Shown here: positions 1 to 9,820 of the stretch, piece after piece
Layout of the letters: each line of letters starts with the position of its first letter
Numbering within the stretch: the first letter of the stretch is position 1
The notes under the pieces: generated by a model
What the model was told of the DNA's origin: nothing
What the model saw: the letters and a program-made list of their open reading frames with translations, nothing else
Databases searched by the model: none
DNA from: Coptis chinensis
Taxonomy: Eukaryota > Streptophyta > Magnoliopsida > Ranunculales > Ranunculaceae
NCBI GenBank assembly: GCA_015680905.1
Contig: CM027383.1
Span: 94,748,001-94,812,000 of the forward strand
Direction of reading: 5' to 3'
Length of the DNA: 64,000 bases
Position numbers and translations under genes: made by a program

Positions 1-1555
1 CCCCGTGAAGCCCAACAAAGCCCGACTAGAGCCGAAGTTTCCAAAAGAACAAAACCGGTCAGAGCGGGTCCATATATAAAGAAGCGAAGAAACTTTCGAG
101 CTCAAATCGGATAAATCTAGATGCCGACGTTGGCTAGTGAAGTTTCCATAGCGACACAGGCGGCGAACTTAACTCAAAAGGACAACAAAAGTCGTAAAAA
201 CCAAAAATCGGTAGCGACCACTAGACACACTAGGTGGATCCACTCTGCGGGCCCGAAGGCATGATGAGTCATCATAGGCAAGTGGCAAAGGATGGTTTCA
301 ATTTGATACCACCCCGCAAGAGAGAAGACATTACAATTCAAACCGTGGTTTGAATTGAAATGAGCTAACAAACAAAACCTTAAATCGGCAAAAGACAAAA
401 AATTAAAACATATCAAAACAAAACTTTGATTCTCAAAGTTTTGAAGAAATCAATTAGCTACCGAACAAAACTCAATTAAATGGGTCTTGGGTCAAATCTA
501 TATATATATATGGGGGTCGCCTTCATTATTACCCCCGACATATTAATGCTTTAGCTTCCGCTTAGTTAGATTTTTCCTTCAAGATTTACATTCCGCCATT
601 TCCATTCCAAAGAAATTTTAAATACCGTAAGTTATTTTACCCTTAATAACGGTCATTTCTTTTTTCTAGTTTAATTTACGTCCCGCATTTATTTACTTAA
701 TGTATACGGCCAAGTTTTATTATTCCTTCTATGACCATGAGCTAATCCCCTCCGGGGAGGGTTATGTTGCTTCGTGTGAAAATCGGATTGACTTCGTTAA
801 TATTCTAGAATCACTACTTAGGAATTAGGCATAGAATTGACATCCGGTCCCAAAATGATCGAGACTGCACAAAGTTGAATTTGATGCTCGGGGCAGTCTG
901 TGGCGACAAAATGTCTCATAGCGACTTCTGCAGTGTTAGACGCTCTCCAATTCGCCCGATTGATGTGAAATCGAGCCGGAGCTGAAATAATATACTAGAG
1001 ATGAGGTATTATTGAAACTCCTTATGCTAGTGAAATCGACCTAGAGATGTGGGCATCGCTAGGGATCAATACTTTCGGCGTCGTCTCCAAAACGAGGCGA
1101 AGTAGAGATGTAGTGATTTGGTAATATAAACTGTTAAAAATGATTCTTGCATGAGCATGATTAACTCTCTCCCTGTTTCTCTATTTTTGTTTACCTACAT
1201 ATAATCGCCGTAGTAATTTACATTATTTGCATTACCGTTAATTTAATTAAAACCAACTAAAAAGAAACCTAAAAATCCTACTCACCAAAAGTTGTAATTC
1301 CAATTGTGAACCTATCCGAGCCCTAAGGTTTGGACGATCCCTTACTCGACCTATCCTACCAAACCCACGTGAGTAAGGTAACTTGACTAAAACGTACGAC
1401 TATACGGACGTTGGAATTTGGACTTTGGACTTTGGACTTGGGTCTTTGGACTTCGGGCTTTGGACTGTGGATCTCGGACTTAAGAAAATAAGTAATTGAA
1501 AACCAAAACGTGTATAAATGCGTGTTTATCAGTAAGTAAGGAGGAATGAGGGCAT
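1..1555. repeat. Unclassified LTR-like repeat DNA
   Basis: No coding region is convincing here. The stretch has a TATA-like run (about 499-511) followed by a GGGGGT...ACCCCC inverted pair, pyrimidine-rich segments, a CCCCTCCGGGGAGGG palindrome (about 747-761) and a TGGCGAC motif near 901 that resembles the start of some Ty3/gypsy primer binding sites. Together these suggest the LTR and leader of an old plus-strand LTR retrotransposon. No second LTR is in the window, so the class is a guess. It ends abruptly where the Tat-type element begins, near 1560. Confidence 0.35.
1411..1481. repeat. Degenerate TTTGGACT short tandem repeat
   Basis: About eight imperfect copies of a 7-9 base unit based on TTTGGACT (variants with GGGCTT and CTCGGACT) lie side by side. 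They produce the artificial proline/serine/lysine-rich pattern seen on the reverse strand. Confidence 0.7.
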
Positions 1556-1564
1556 AAGCCACTG

Positions 1565-3484
1565 TTGGCTGTAGGTAGATATTGCCCGCCTGGTTTGGAG
1601 ATTGATAAACGTGTTGTACAACCTCGTGGTAGGTTGTTGGTTGTAGGTCGTAATGTGTGTGTTTTAAATTATAATTTGGATGTTCTTATTTATTTTTATT
1701 TTTTTTTTTGCAGAGGTTACAATCCATTTTCGTATGAAGAACGGTGTTATTGAAAGGTTTGCTTGTTTGAGTTTGGAGGATAAGTAGGCTTTGTTAGGTG
1801 AGGTTGCGCATTACTTTAAGAGGCGTGGAGGGAAGAAAATCAACCGTAAGAGGCTAGAGCAAAAGGCTAGGGCTCGCAAGGTAGTGGTTGAACATTCTGA
1901 TTCTAGCTCAGAATCTGCCATGGAAAGGGAGAGTCAAAAGAAAACACCTGTTTTTGGAGTGAAAAGGAGTGGAGGTGCTGGTGACAGCCGTTCTGGTGGA
2001 GCTAGGACGTCTGGTGGGGTCGCTGAACACCGTTCTGGAGCGGTGAGGGCGGTTGGAGGGGTGACGCCTTTCAGATGTCTTGAGTTGGGTGACGCAAATC
2101 GTTTGTTATCCCAACATTCTGAGTTGGGTGATGCAAATTGTTTGGCACCCCAACGTTCCGAGTTGGGGGGTAAAGGGCGCTCTGCGTCCAACCACTTCTC
2201 CTCTGGTGACGCAGATCGTTCTGCATCCAACTACTTCTCCTCTGGAGATGTGGGTGCTAAAAGTGCTGGTGGTGCTGCAGGTGGGAGTGTTGGTGAGGAG
2301 GGTGATGCTCCTACTTCGTTCCGGAAGCCTAATCTGAAAAGGCGTTCCAAAGTGGTTGAGTCGGAGGGAGCTAAGAAGGCTTGAACTGAGTCTGAAGACC
2401 GACCTGGTTCTGTTGAAGGTCGTTCGTCTTCAGGTCGGGTTCCTCTGAAGAGGATGAACCTGATTGATTTGGCTGATGATGCTGGGTTGGCTGAGTTCTG
2501 TGGAAAGAAAAAAGTTGGTGAGGCTGAGCCTATTGTCGAGCAGGGCAAGGGGTCGAAAAGTACGGACCCAAGTAAGAAAAGTGACAGTGTTGTCCTTGAT
2601 AGAATGGTTATGTATGAGGACCCCTACAGTTTGCTGCCGAAGTTTGTTGTGAATGGTGACTGTAGCTTCAAGTCCCCTTTGGTTGGTGGGGCATTGTTGG
2701 AGAGTATTGTGCTTGTCGGGGATAGGCGCAAGCTGGATAATAAGGGCCTAGAAGTGAACTTGGTGGAGATGGAACAGTCGTTATGCTATGTGAGTATTCT
2801 TCCGTTCTGAGCTTGCTCCTTTTAGGTCTTGTTGATTTTGATCCACTCTAATGTCTATATTTGTTATCTTGTTTGCTAGGTTCTGGCAATGTATAGGAAG
2901 CTGAAGGATATGGCGTCTATCTCCGACCGTTACAAGAAGGAGTTGGATGTCAGCAAGCAAACTTGTAGCAGACTGGTGGCTGAACAGCAAGTGGAGAGAA
3001 CGGAAGTTGCGGTGAGGGGATCAAAGTCTGCAATTTGGGTGGTAAAGTGGCTCTGTTGCAACCTGCTCTAGATTCTGCAAAGCTGGAGGTTCAGCAATGG
3101 GTCGATGAGTGCAAGAGACTACGCTCCGTTGCTGAACGAGCTGAAACTGCATATAACGACTTGGTGGACACAGTGGAGAGTGGCAATGTTTATGTGCTGA
3201 TGGATGATTATACTGAGGCATTGAATAAGTATGATCGCCTTAAGATGTCTGTTGAAAGTGGGGTTGCAACAGTGTTTGTTGCAGATGCTGGTGTAGATGC
3301 TAGTAGACCATCTGATCTGCCATCTGACCAAGTTGTTGTGCCACTAGTTGCTCCAGCTGTTCCTTCTGTTGTTTCTGGTTTTGATGTTTCTGAAGTTGTT
3401 GTTGATCAGATTATCGGCTTTGGTGTTGTAGAGGGTGGTGATCTGGACCCTTTGATTGTGGATAATCTTTCTTGTGTGAATTGA
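1565..3484 (+). pseudogene. Antisense extra ORF of the Tat-type element, with apparent introns
   Basis: This ORF faces opposite to gag-pol, between integrase and the missing 3' LTR, as in Grande and Retand elements. Such proteins are commonly annotated as 'putative gypsy type transposon' (Transposase_28-like); their function is not established. Visible parts are a short N-terminal remnant (1565-1655), a basic then Ser/Gly-rich segment (1734-2384), a linker (2385-2789) and a coiled-coil C-terminal part (2880-3484). A GT-AG intron fits 2790-2879 in phase 0, and another probably ends in T-rich sequence at CAG 1711-1713. The reading frame from 1734 is interrupted by TAG at 1785-1787 and TGA at 2382-2384, and shifts by one base near 3014-3030. 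The N-terminus is cut off near 1560. This is a pseudogene; the link to the named family rests on position and general character. Confidence 0.6.
2109..2245. repeat. Internal repeats in the antisense ORF
   Basis: The Ser/Gly-rich part contains repeated units: two copies of a segment beginning GAGTTGGGTGACGCAAAT-like (about 2080 and 2120, followed by a diverged third) and two copies of CAACCACTTCTCCTCTGG-like sequence (about 2189 and 2228). They expand a low-complexity region of the protein. Confidence 0.55.
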
Positions 3485-4350
3485 TTCTGGACGTCTTTTG
3501 TTTGTTCTTGGGTTGGGAGGTCTTTGAACAATATTTAAACAGCTCTTTGTTCTTGATACTGATACAATATTATTTTTGATAGGGATACTGAGGTCGTTTT
3601 CCCAGGATAACCTGGGGGACTCGGTATCTAACCGACCTTGTAATTAGAAATATTTAAATTACTTACTTGCTGAAGTCGGCTTGAAGTATGCATGTGATTG
3701 ATTTTGTTTTTTGCTGGTTTGTTGTTTGACGACCTGTGCTGCGTAGCACTAGTCCTGATGGATTGCTTGCCTTTGCTAGGTCGTCTTTTGTCACAGGTCG
3801 TAGAGCTTTTGAGTACGACCTGATCCATTTGCATAGTTGGCACCTAGGCTTCGTCTTGTCCCTAGGTGTACGCCCTGATTCGTTCCTTTTGGGGGAACTT
3901 CTAATTGATATAATTAGCCTTTGAGTGGCTATTATATTTGAGTCTGTCTTAAACCCTTTGTGAGGTCGTAAGTTGACTTGGGGTCCTTTTGGAGGTCCCC
4001 TAGATTGAATTTGTCTGATAATTGGCCTTTGATTGGCAATAACAGTTGAACCATACTTAACCCTGGCGTTGGTGTTAAGTTGGTTTAGGGTCCTTTTGGG
4101 GGACCTTGATTTGAATTGATTGAAATTAACCACCATATGGCTATTGTTGTTGAGTCGTTCTGAACTCCGTCTTTGATGTCCGACCTGACATTGTGATGTC
4201 TTAGGTCAGGTTGCGTAGTGTAAAATGCAAGGTGCTCATGTAATGCAAAAATGATAGCTGCACTCAAAATATTGATTAGATTTCATTCATATTGACTTAT
4301 GTACTTGGAGAAAAACTTATTGATAAAAGCGTTTGAGGAGAGCTGTATTC
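3485..4350. other. Non-coding spacer between the antisense ORF and integrase
   Basis: No gene is visible on either strand. In Tat-clade elements this place is a variable untranslated region. It contains the three tandem units listed separately. Confidence 0.6.
3881..4190. repeat. Three imperfect tandem repeats of about 100 bp in the Tat spacer
   Basis: Units begin at 3881, 3981 and 4088. Each starts with a G/C GTCCTTTTGGRGGW-type block, followed by TTGAWTT, a GCC(T)TTTGAKTGGC-like block and a TTGAGTC...TTAACCC-like block. Spacing is 100 then 107 bases and the copies are clearly diverged. Tat-clade elements are known for short tandem arrays in this region, some of which have grown into satellites. 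Confidence 0.6.
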
Positions 4351-4355
4351 TAAGG

Positions 4356-7300
4356 TCAGGGAAGCCTATCACCGAGCTGGGTTTTGATCCAGTGTACGCC
4401 ATTTCCAACGACTTTGTCAACAATGTAGGGGCGGCCCTCCCATGTTGGGTCGAGCTTGGTTGGTGCTAAAGTCTTTTTGAGGACTAAGTCGCCAGCTTGG
4501 AAAGATCTTAGGACGACCTTCTTGTTGTAAGAACGCTGAATTGTTTGGTGGTACCGAGCTAGGGATATTGCGGCAGTTTCTCTACGTTCTTCTAGGAGAT
4601 CAACTTTTTTTGCCAAGATGTTGTCATTGACTCCTGATTCAACAATGTTAGAACGTGTAGTTGTGATTGTGAGTTCTGATGGTATCACTGCTTCTTTTCC
4701 AAAGCAAAATGTGAAAGGAGACTCATTTGTACTGGCTCTAGCTGTTGTTTTGTATGCCCATAGAATGTTTTCAAGTTGTTCTGGCCATTGGTTTTTCTTG
4801 CTCTCCATCTTCTTTTGGAGGTTTTCTTTGATGGCCTTGTTGGTGGCCTCTGCTTGGCCATTGATTTATGCATATCTAGGTATAGAAAATGCTTGAGTGA
4901 TGTGCCATTTTTGTAGAAAATACTTGACTTGTGTGCCAGCAAATTGTGTTCCGTTGTCCATGACTAGGGTGTGGGGTAGACCAAATCTAGTGATGATATT
5001 AGTTCAGATGAAGTTGATTACTTTGACTTCCTTGACTTGGACTAGTGAGATTGCTTTAACCCACTTAATGAAGTAATCTGTGGCTGCTAGGACGTATTTG
5101 AGCCCTGATTTTGTGGGATGAACGGTCCCATTATGTCTAGCCCCCACATGTGGAACGACCATAGGCTGGCTATGTTGATCAATTCCCTTGCTGGACTTAG
5201 GTGATTGTGGCCAAAAGTTTGACATTGGAGGCATTTAAGAACGTACCTTTTTGCCTCGATATGCATGCCTGGCCAATAATACCCTTGGACAATTGCTTTG
5301 TGTGCTAGTGATCTTGCTCCTGCGTGGTTGCCACATTCACCTTTGTGGATTTCGTCGAAAATGAGTTGTCCCTCCCTTGGAGTTATGCACCTTAGGAGAG
5401 GTCCTCCTGCTGATTTGTGGAACAGTCTTCTTTTGATCACTGTGTATCTTAGGGCTCGGAGTTGTATTGCACGAGCATGCTTTGTTTTTGATGGGATCTC
5501 ACAATGTAAAATGAACTTGAGGAATGGGCCCATCCAAGATTGATTGATCTCTTCTTCAGATGAGGGCTGGAAATCTGTGAGGCTGTTGATATTTTCTTTC
5601 TGGTAAGCAGGTCGTTCCAAAATGTCAATGTAGACTATGGTCGGACATACCTCTTGTGTTTTGGAGGCTAGGAAAGCCAAGCTGTCTGCATGTCTGTTGT
5701 CTTCTCGAGGAATATGGTTTAAGGAGAATGTTTTGAATGAGCTGATTATGTCATAAACGACTTGAGCATACTTTGCCAAGTTTGCTCCGTTCGTGACATA
5801 TTCTTTGGTGATCTGCTTGACGATTAGCTGGGAATCGCTGTAAGCTTTAAGCTTTGAGACTTGTAGTTGTTGTGCCATTCGGAGGCTTGTGATCAATGCT
5901 TCGTATTCTGCTTCGTTGTTGGACGTTGCGAAATCGATTTTGATTGATTTCTGTAACTGGGCTCCCTCGGTGAAGTTAATACAGCCCCAATCCACTACCA
6001 TTTGTTATTGCATCGCCATCTACGTGGAGGTGCCATGTGTCTGGGGTGGCTTGTTGATGGAGTGAAGTGATTGGCTTGGGTCCCCAGTTGATGTCTTCGA
6101 CGGGGAAATCTGCCAAGAAATCAAGAACGACACGGCTTTTAGAGGCGCTCGGAACGAACTTCGATGTGATGTTCTCCTCGAGTTCTTGACCCATTTGGCA
6201 ATGCGAGCTGTTTTGTTGTTAGAACTCAATACCTGTTTAATGGGTACGTTAGTGATGACCTTGATGTTGTGAGATTGGAAGTAAGGTCGAAACTTCCAAG
6301 TTGAGTAGAGTAAAGAAAACATTGATTTTTCCATCGGAGAGTAGTGCTTTTCTATATCTGCCAACGTCTTGCTAGTGAAGTAGACTGGCTTTTCAACTCC
6401 ATCATGCTCGCGAAAGAGAACTGAGTTGATTGCAAAGTCGGTAGTTGCAAGGTATAGCTCTAGTGTTTCTCCTTCTTTTGGTTTGGACAGGACGAGTGGA
6501 GTTGATAAATAGGCTTTCAGGTCAGTGAAGGCTTTATGGCACTCGTCTGTCCAAGTGAATGCTGCTCCCTTTTTTAGTATTTGCAGGAATGGTCTGCATT
6601 TGTCAGATGCTCTTGAGATGAACCTGTTGAGGGCTGAAACCATGCTAGCTAACTTGTGGATTTGTTGCTTTGTCGTTGGTTCTGGCATTTCAAGGAGAGC
6701 TCGTATCTATTCTGGGTTTGCTTCAATGCATCTTTGTGAGACGAGGTAACCTAAGAAGTTTCCTGAGGCTACTCCAAATACGCATTTGGCTGGGTTGAGC
6801 TTCATCTTATTTTGGCGAAGTCGTTCAAAAACCTCTTGTAAGTGGGAGATCGATGTGATCACCTGCCTTTTCGCTTTTGACCACCATGTCTTCTATGTAG
6901 ACCTCCATAGTGTCTCCTAGCAAGTCTTTGAACATTTTGGTGACAAGTCTTTGGTAGGTCGCTCCTGTGTTCTTCAAGCCGAAAGGTAGGACGTTATAGC
7001 AGAACGTACCTTTCTCGGTTATGAAGGACGCGTCTTTTCTCGATCTTCTTCTACAAAGCGGTATTTGGTTGTACCATTGATATCGTCCATGAATGACAAA
7101 AGCTCATGGCCGCAAGTTTGGTCTACTAGTATGTCGATTCTTGGTAGGGGGAAGCTGTCTTTTGGGCAGTGCTTATTGACGTTGGTGAAATCTATGCAGA
7201 GTCGTACATGACCATTCTTCTTTGGAACGGCTACTATGTTGGCAAGCCAGGTCGGGTACTCGACTTCTCTGATGAATCCAACATTTTTGAACTTTTCTAT

Positions 7301-7895
7301 CTCTTCGTTGATGGCTTTTTGAAACTTGAGTGCTAGCTTCCTAGGTTGTTGTTTGATAGGCTTGATGGTTGGATTTACATTTAACTTGTGGCAAGTGACC
7401 TGAGGGTCGATTCCTGGCATATCGATATACGACCAAGCAAAAACATCTTTATTGAGAGATAGAAATTTGACAAGCTGCTCCTTGAGCTTAGGGTCTAAGT
7501 CTGCCCCTACATAAACAAATTTTGGGTCATCAGTTGTGCCCAAATTGACTTTTTCTCCTGGTTCTATCTGAGCTTGTTTTCCTATGAGCTTTTCTGATGC
7601 CGTTGCTGGAAGGCTGGATGTTTGAGGATCCTCCCTTTTTGGGACGTCCTTGGCTTTGACGACCTGAGGCTTGGGTGACGTTGTAGTGCTGACCTGATTG
7701 CATCGGTGAGCTTCTAGTTGGTTGCTTCTGAGCTCCATGATGCCTCTGGGACTGGGATATCGTAGGACCTGGTGTAGTGCTGACCTTGTCTAGATCCTCT
7801 CCTGTGAATGAAATTGTTGTTGTCCTCTTAGGGTCGGTGGGGTTGATCATCTCATCTTTGTGTGAGAGGTGGTAGATTTCTTGGATTTCTCCCAC
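4356..7895 (-). pseudogene. Decayed pol of the Tat-type element (RT, RNase H, archaeal-type RNase H, integrase)
   Basis: Domains run from high to low coordinate. RT (about 7450-6700) has the VPKKNG and LPFGLKNTGATYQR motifs, but the catalytic YxDD box reads YIED (about 6893-6904). A Ty3-type RNase H (6190-6690) has KPVYFTSK, but the usual TD near its end reads TN. An archaeal-type RNase H (about 5600-6100) retains HVDGD, NNEAEYEAL and SDSQL. Integrase (4356-5400) has an HHCC zinc-binding region and the start of its core (WGLDIMGPF). The aspartic protease is absent: an FTGEDL motif that normally precedes it (about 7790) is followed within about 60 bases by sequence that normally follows it. 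At least five frame breaks are present (near 7018, 6188, 5990, 5230 and 4870), so no polyprotein can be made. Confidence 0.85.
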
Positions 7896-7910
7896 TCTTC
7901 TGCGCTTCTC

Positions 7911-9211
7911 CTAACCTGAGGTTTCGTCGTTTGAGGTGTCTGTAATCATGTTGATTACTTTTTCCTCATCTTGGTCGGAGGAGTGCTGTCTCTTGTTATG
8001 CCTTGACCAACCTGGAGACTTAGATCGTCGAGTTAATCTGCTTCTACTTCTGTTTCTATTGTTGGCAGGTCGTTCATTGCTGCAACTCCTGTTTCTGTGG
8101 CGTTTGGCATCCAGCTTGTGCCTCAGATCGCTTTCTGGCAAGAACTCTTTTAATTTGCCTTCCTCTACTAGGTCTTGGAAGTAGTGCTTGAAGCTCCAGC
8201 AATCATTGGTGTCGTGGTGGTGGAGTTTGTGGAAATGGCAATATAGATGCTCTGGTATGGCTATCACTTTGTTGATGTTTGGTTTGAAGTATGGTGTTGT
8301 ATATATTTTCTTCAGGATTTGACTTGGCGTCCTGGAGAAGTTGGAGAATTCCCTCTTTGTGTATGAGGGTTTGCTGGCGTTGGATCTCTTGTTGTTGTTG
8401 TTGTTGTTGTTGTATGAATATTGCTTGCTTTCCTTGGGGTCTGGCTCGTTGCTAACTGCGAAGACCTCTTTGCCTTTGCGCTTGGCTATCCGCTCTTCGT
8501 ACTTGATGTATTTGTCGACTCTATGATACAGGTTGGCAGAGGTGTCTGGCTTGTTGCGCATGAGGGACCCTGCTAGGTCAGAGTCGTCCAAAAGGGCATT
8601 TGTGAACGCAAAAATTGCAAAACCGTCGCTGAGTCCTGACTCCAGCGAGAGGAGGTTCTTCTTAAAGCGTCCTAGGAAGGCTCGGATTGTTTCGCCATGA
8701 GCTTGTTTGAGCTGAAACAAGGAGTCCAGGTCGGCGCGCTTCTTTACATTGTGGATCGAACTCTACTACTGACGCCTCAATGAGGTCATCCGGGTTGTTG
8801 ATCAAATCGAGGGAGTGTGTAAAACCGATCTATTGCTCCGCCCTTTAAACCGCTGGAAAAAGTTTGCACTTCGTAGTAGTCGTGGTTAGGATGGCTGTAG
8901 AGTGCTAGGATTTGGTTGAAGCGAAGCTACGTGCTTTCGCTTTAGGCGGGGAGGTACCGACCATCGCATAAACGAACTTTGGTTGGATGAACTCTGGGGA
9001 GATTGTTTGTCTCGGATATCTTGGATGAATGGTGATGCTTTGTACGCGTTTCTAGCATCTTCGAAATCCGGATCGCTACCGCTCTTTCACTTGACTCCTC
9101 TAGTTTTTGCGCCAAGTCTTCTAAAAACCGATTAGTGGTGTTGGTTAGTGTATGCAGAATGTTGTGGCTCCCTGGCTTCTGTGGTGCCATTGTTGGCGTT
9201 GGAGTTGGCAT
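7911..9211 (-). pseudogene. Decayed gag of the Tat-type element
   Basis: The first ATG on the minus strand is at 9211, 160 bases after the primer binding site. The frame is open to 8942, broken between 8942 and 8720 (the family-typical DYYEVQTFSSGL block can be read in another frame there), then open from 8720 to 7911. The second part holds the typical gag sequence AHGETIRAFLGRFKKN and a CX3H...C knuckle of the Tat type (CHFHKLHHHDTNDC, with G replaced by H). It ends in a basic Arg/Ser-rich tail that would bind RNA. A run of Asn codons (GTT repeats, about 8390-8412) is a small microsatellite. Confidence 0.8.
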
Positions 9212-9370
9212 GTTCTTGCATTGTCTAGTTTTCTTGTTGCAAAGTGATGAAGACTTCTTGGAGTGTCTTCATCTGGTTTGCCAATACTTGTAGGTTAGGC
9301 TCCATTGTGGTTTTTCTTACCAGCTTCATGGGCTTGAGAAAAAAATGGTTGTTCTTTTCTTAAGGAAACG

Positions 9371-9388
9371 AACCGATAGACGGCGCCA
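9371..9388 (-). other. Primer binding site of the Tat-type element
   Basis: Directly inside the LTR, the minus strand reads TGGCGCCGTCTATCGGTT. This is of the TGGCGCCGT type used by many Ty3/gypsy elements to prime minus-strand DNA synthesis from a host tRNA. It sets the LTR/internal boundary at 9390. Confidence 0.75.
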
Positions 9389-9389
9389 A

Positions 9390-9820
9390 TGTAGATGTTG
9401 GTTATTTTGGGACTACGGCCTGATGATTTGTTGGATAGGAAATGGTTGCACTCTTCTTGGGATAAGAGTTGCCTACGTATCAAGTTTCTCGGGGTAAACT
9501 TGAATCAAGCCTTACGTAGTTCATCTCTCTCTATTTATAGATATGTGCTTAAACCGTTATAGATTGCAGATCCACCTTGTGTGCTATCTTGGTGATTCAC
9601 CATTAATGTGTTGTTACAAAATTAATGTTTCTTTGGTTGTGGCGTTGATTGAGCTCCAAGATTGTGCTAGTTGATATATTTCCATGAATGGTTGTAATTG
9701 CTGTTGGTGACGACTTGGGTGCTGGGTCGTTGGTACGATTTGATGTTGTGGGACGAGCTGAAGTAAGACGTCCTGTCATGTAGACACGTCCTCTGTAGTG
9801 TAGAACGGAGGGTACTTACA
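9390..9820 (-). repeat. 5' LTR of the Tat-type element (431 bp)
   Basis: On the minus strand the segment starts TGTAAGTACC and ends CCAACATCTACA, giving TG...CA ends within a TGTA/TACA inverted pair. The PBS follows immediately. It would drive transcription toward lower coordinates. No matching 3' LTR is in the window. Confidence 0.75.
9532..9539 (-). promoter_or_regulatory. TATA box of the Tat LTR
   Basis: TATAAATA on the minus strand, inside the LTR and followed by a purine-rich GAGAGAGA tract. This is the expected position for the element's promoter. Confidence 0.6.

Larger units (their letters stand above)
1560..9820 (-). mobile_element. Ty3/gypsy LTR retrotransposon, Tat/Ogre/Retand type, 3'-truncated and decayed
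   Basis: Read on the minus strand the order is LTR (9390-9820), primer binding site, gag, (protease missing), reverse transcriptase, RNase H, second archaeal-type RNase H, integrase, a spacer with tandem repeats, then an ORF on the opposite strand. A second RNase H and an extra ORF between integrase and the 3' LTR are known hallmarks of the Tat clade (Ogre, Retand, Grande). All frames are broken by stops and shifts. No copy of the LTR appears at the low-coordinate end: similarity to the element stops near 1560 inside the extra ORF, so the 3' LTR is missing. The 5-bp sequence CTATT next to the LTR (9821-9825) is the candidate target site, but its partner is gone. Confidence 0.85.

Noticed and set aside
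7936-8526. Plus-strand ORFs with Leu-rich runs opposite gag
   Set aside because: Shadows of the gag frame. The Leu run is the complement of the Asn (GTT) microsatellite.
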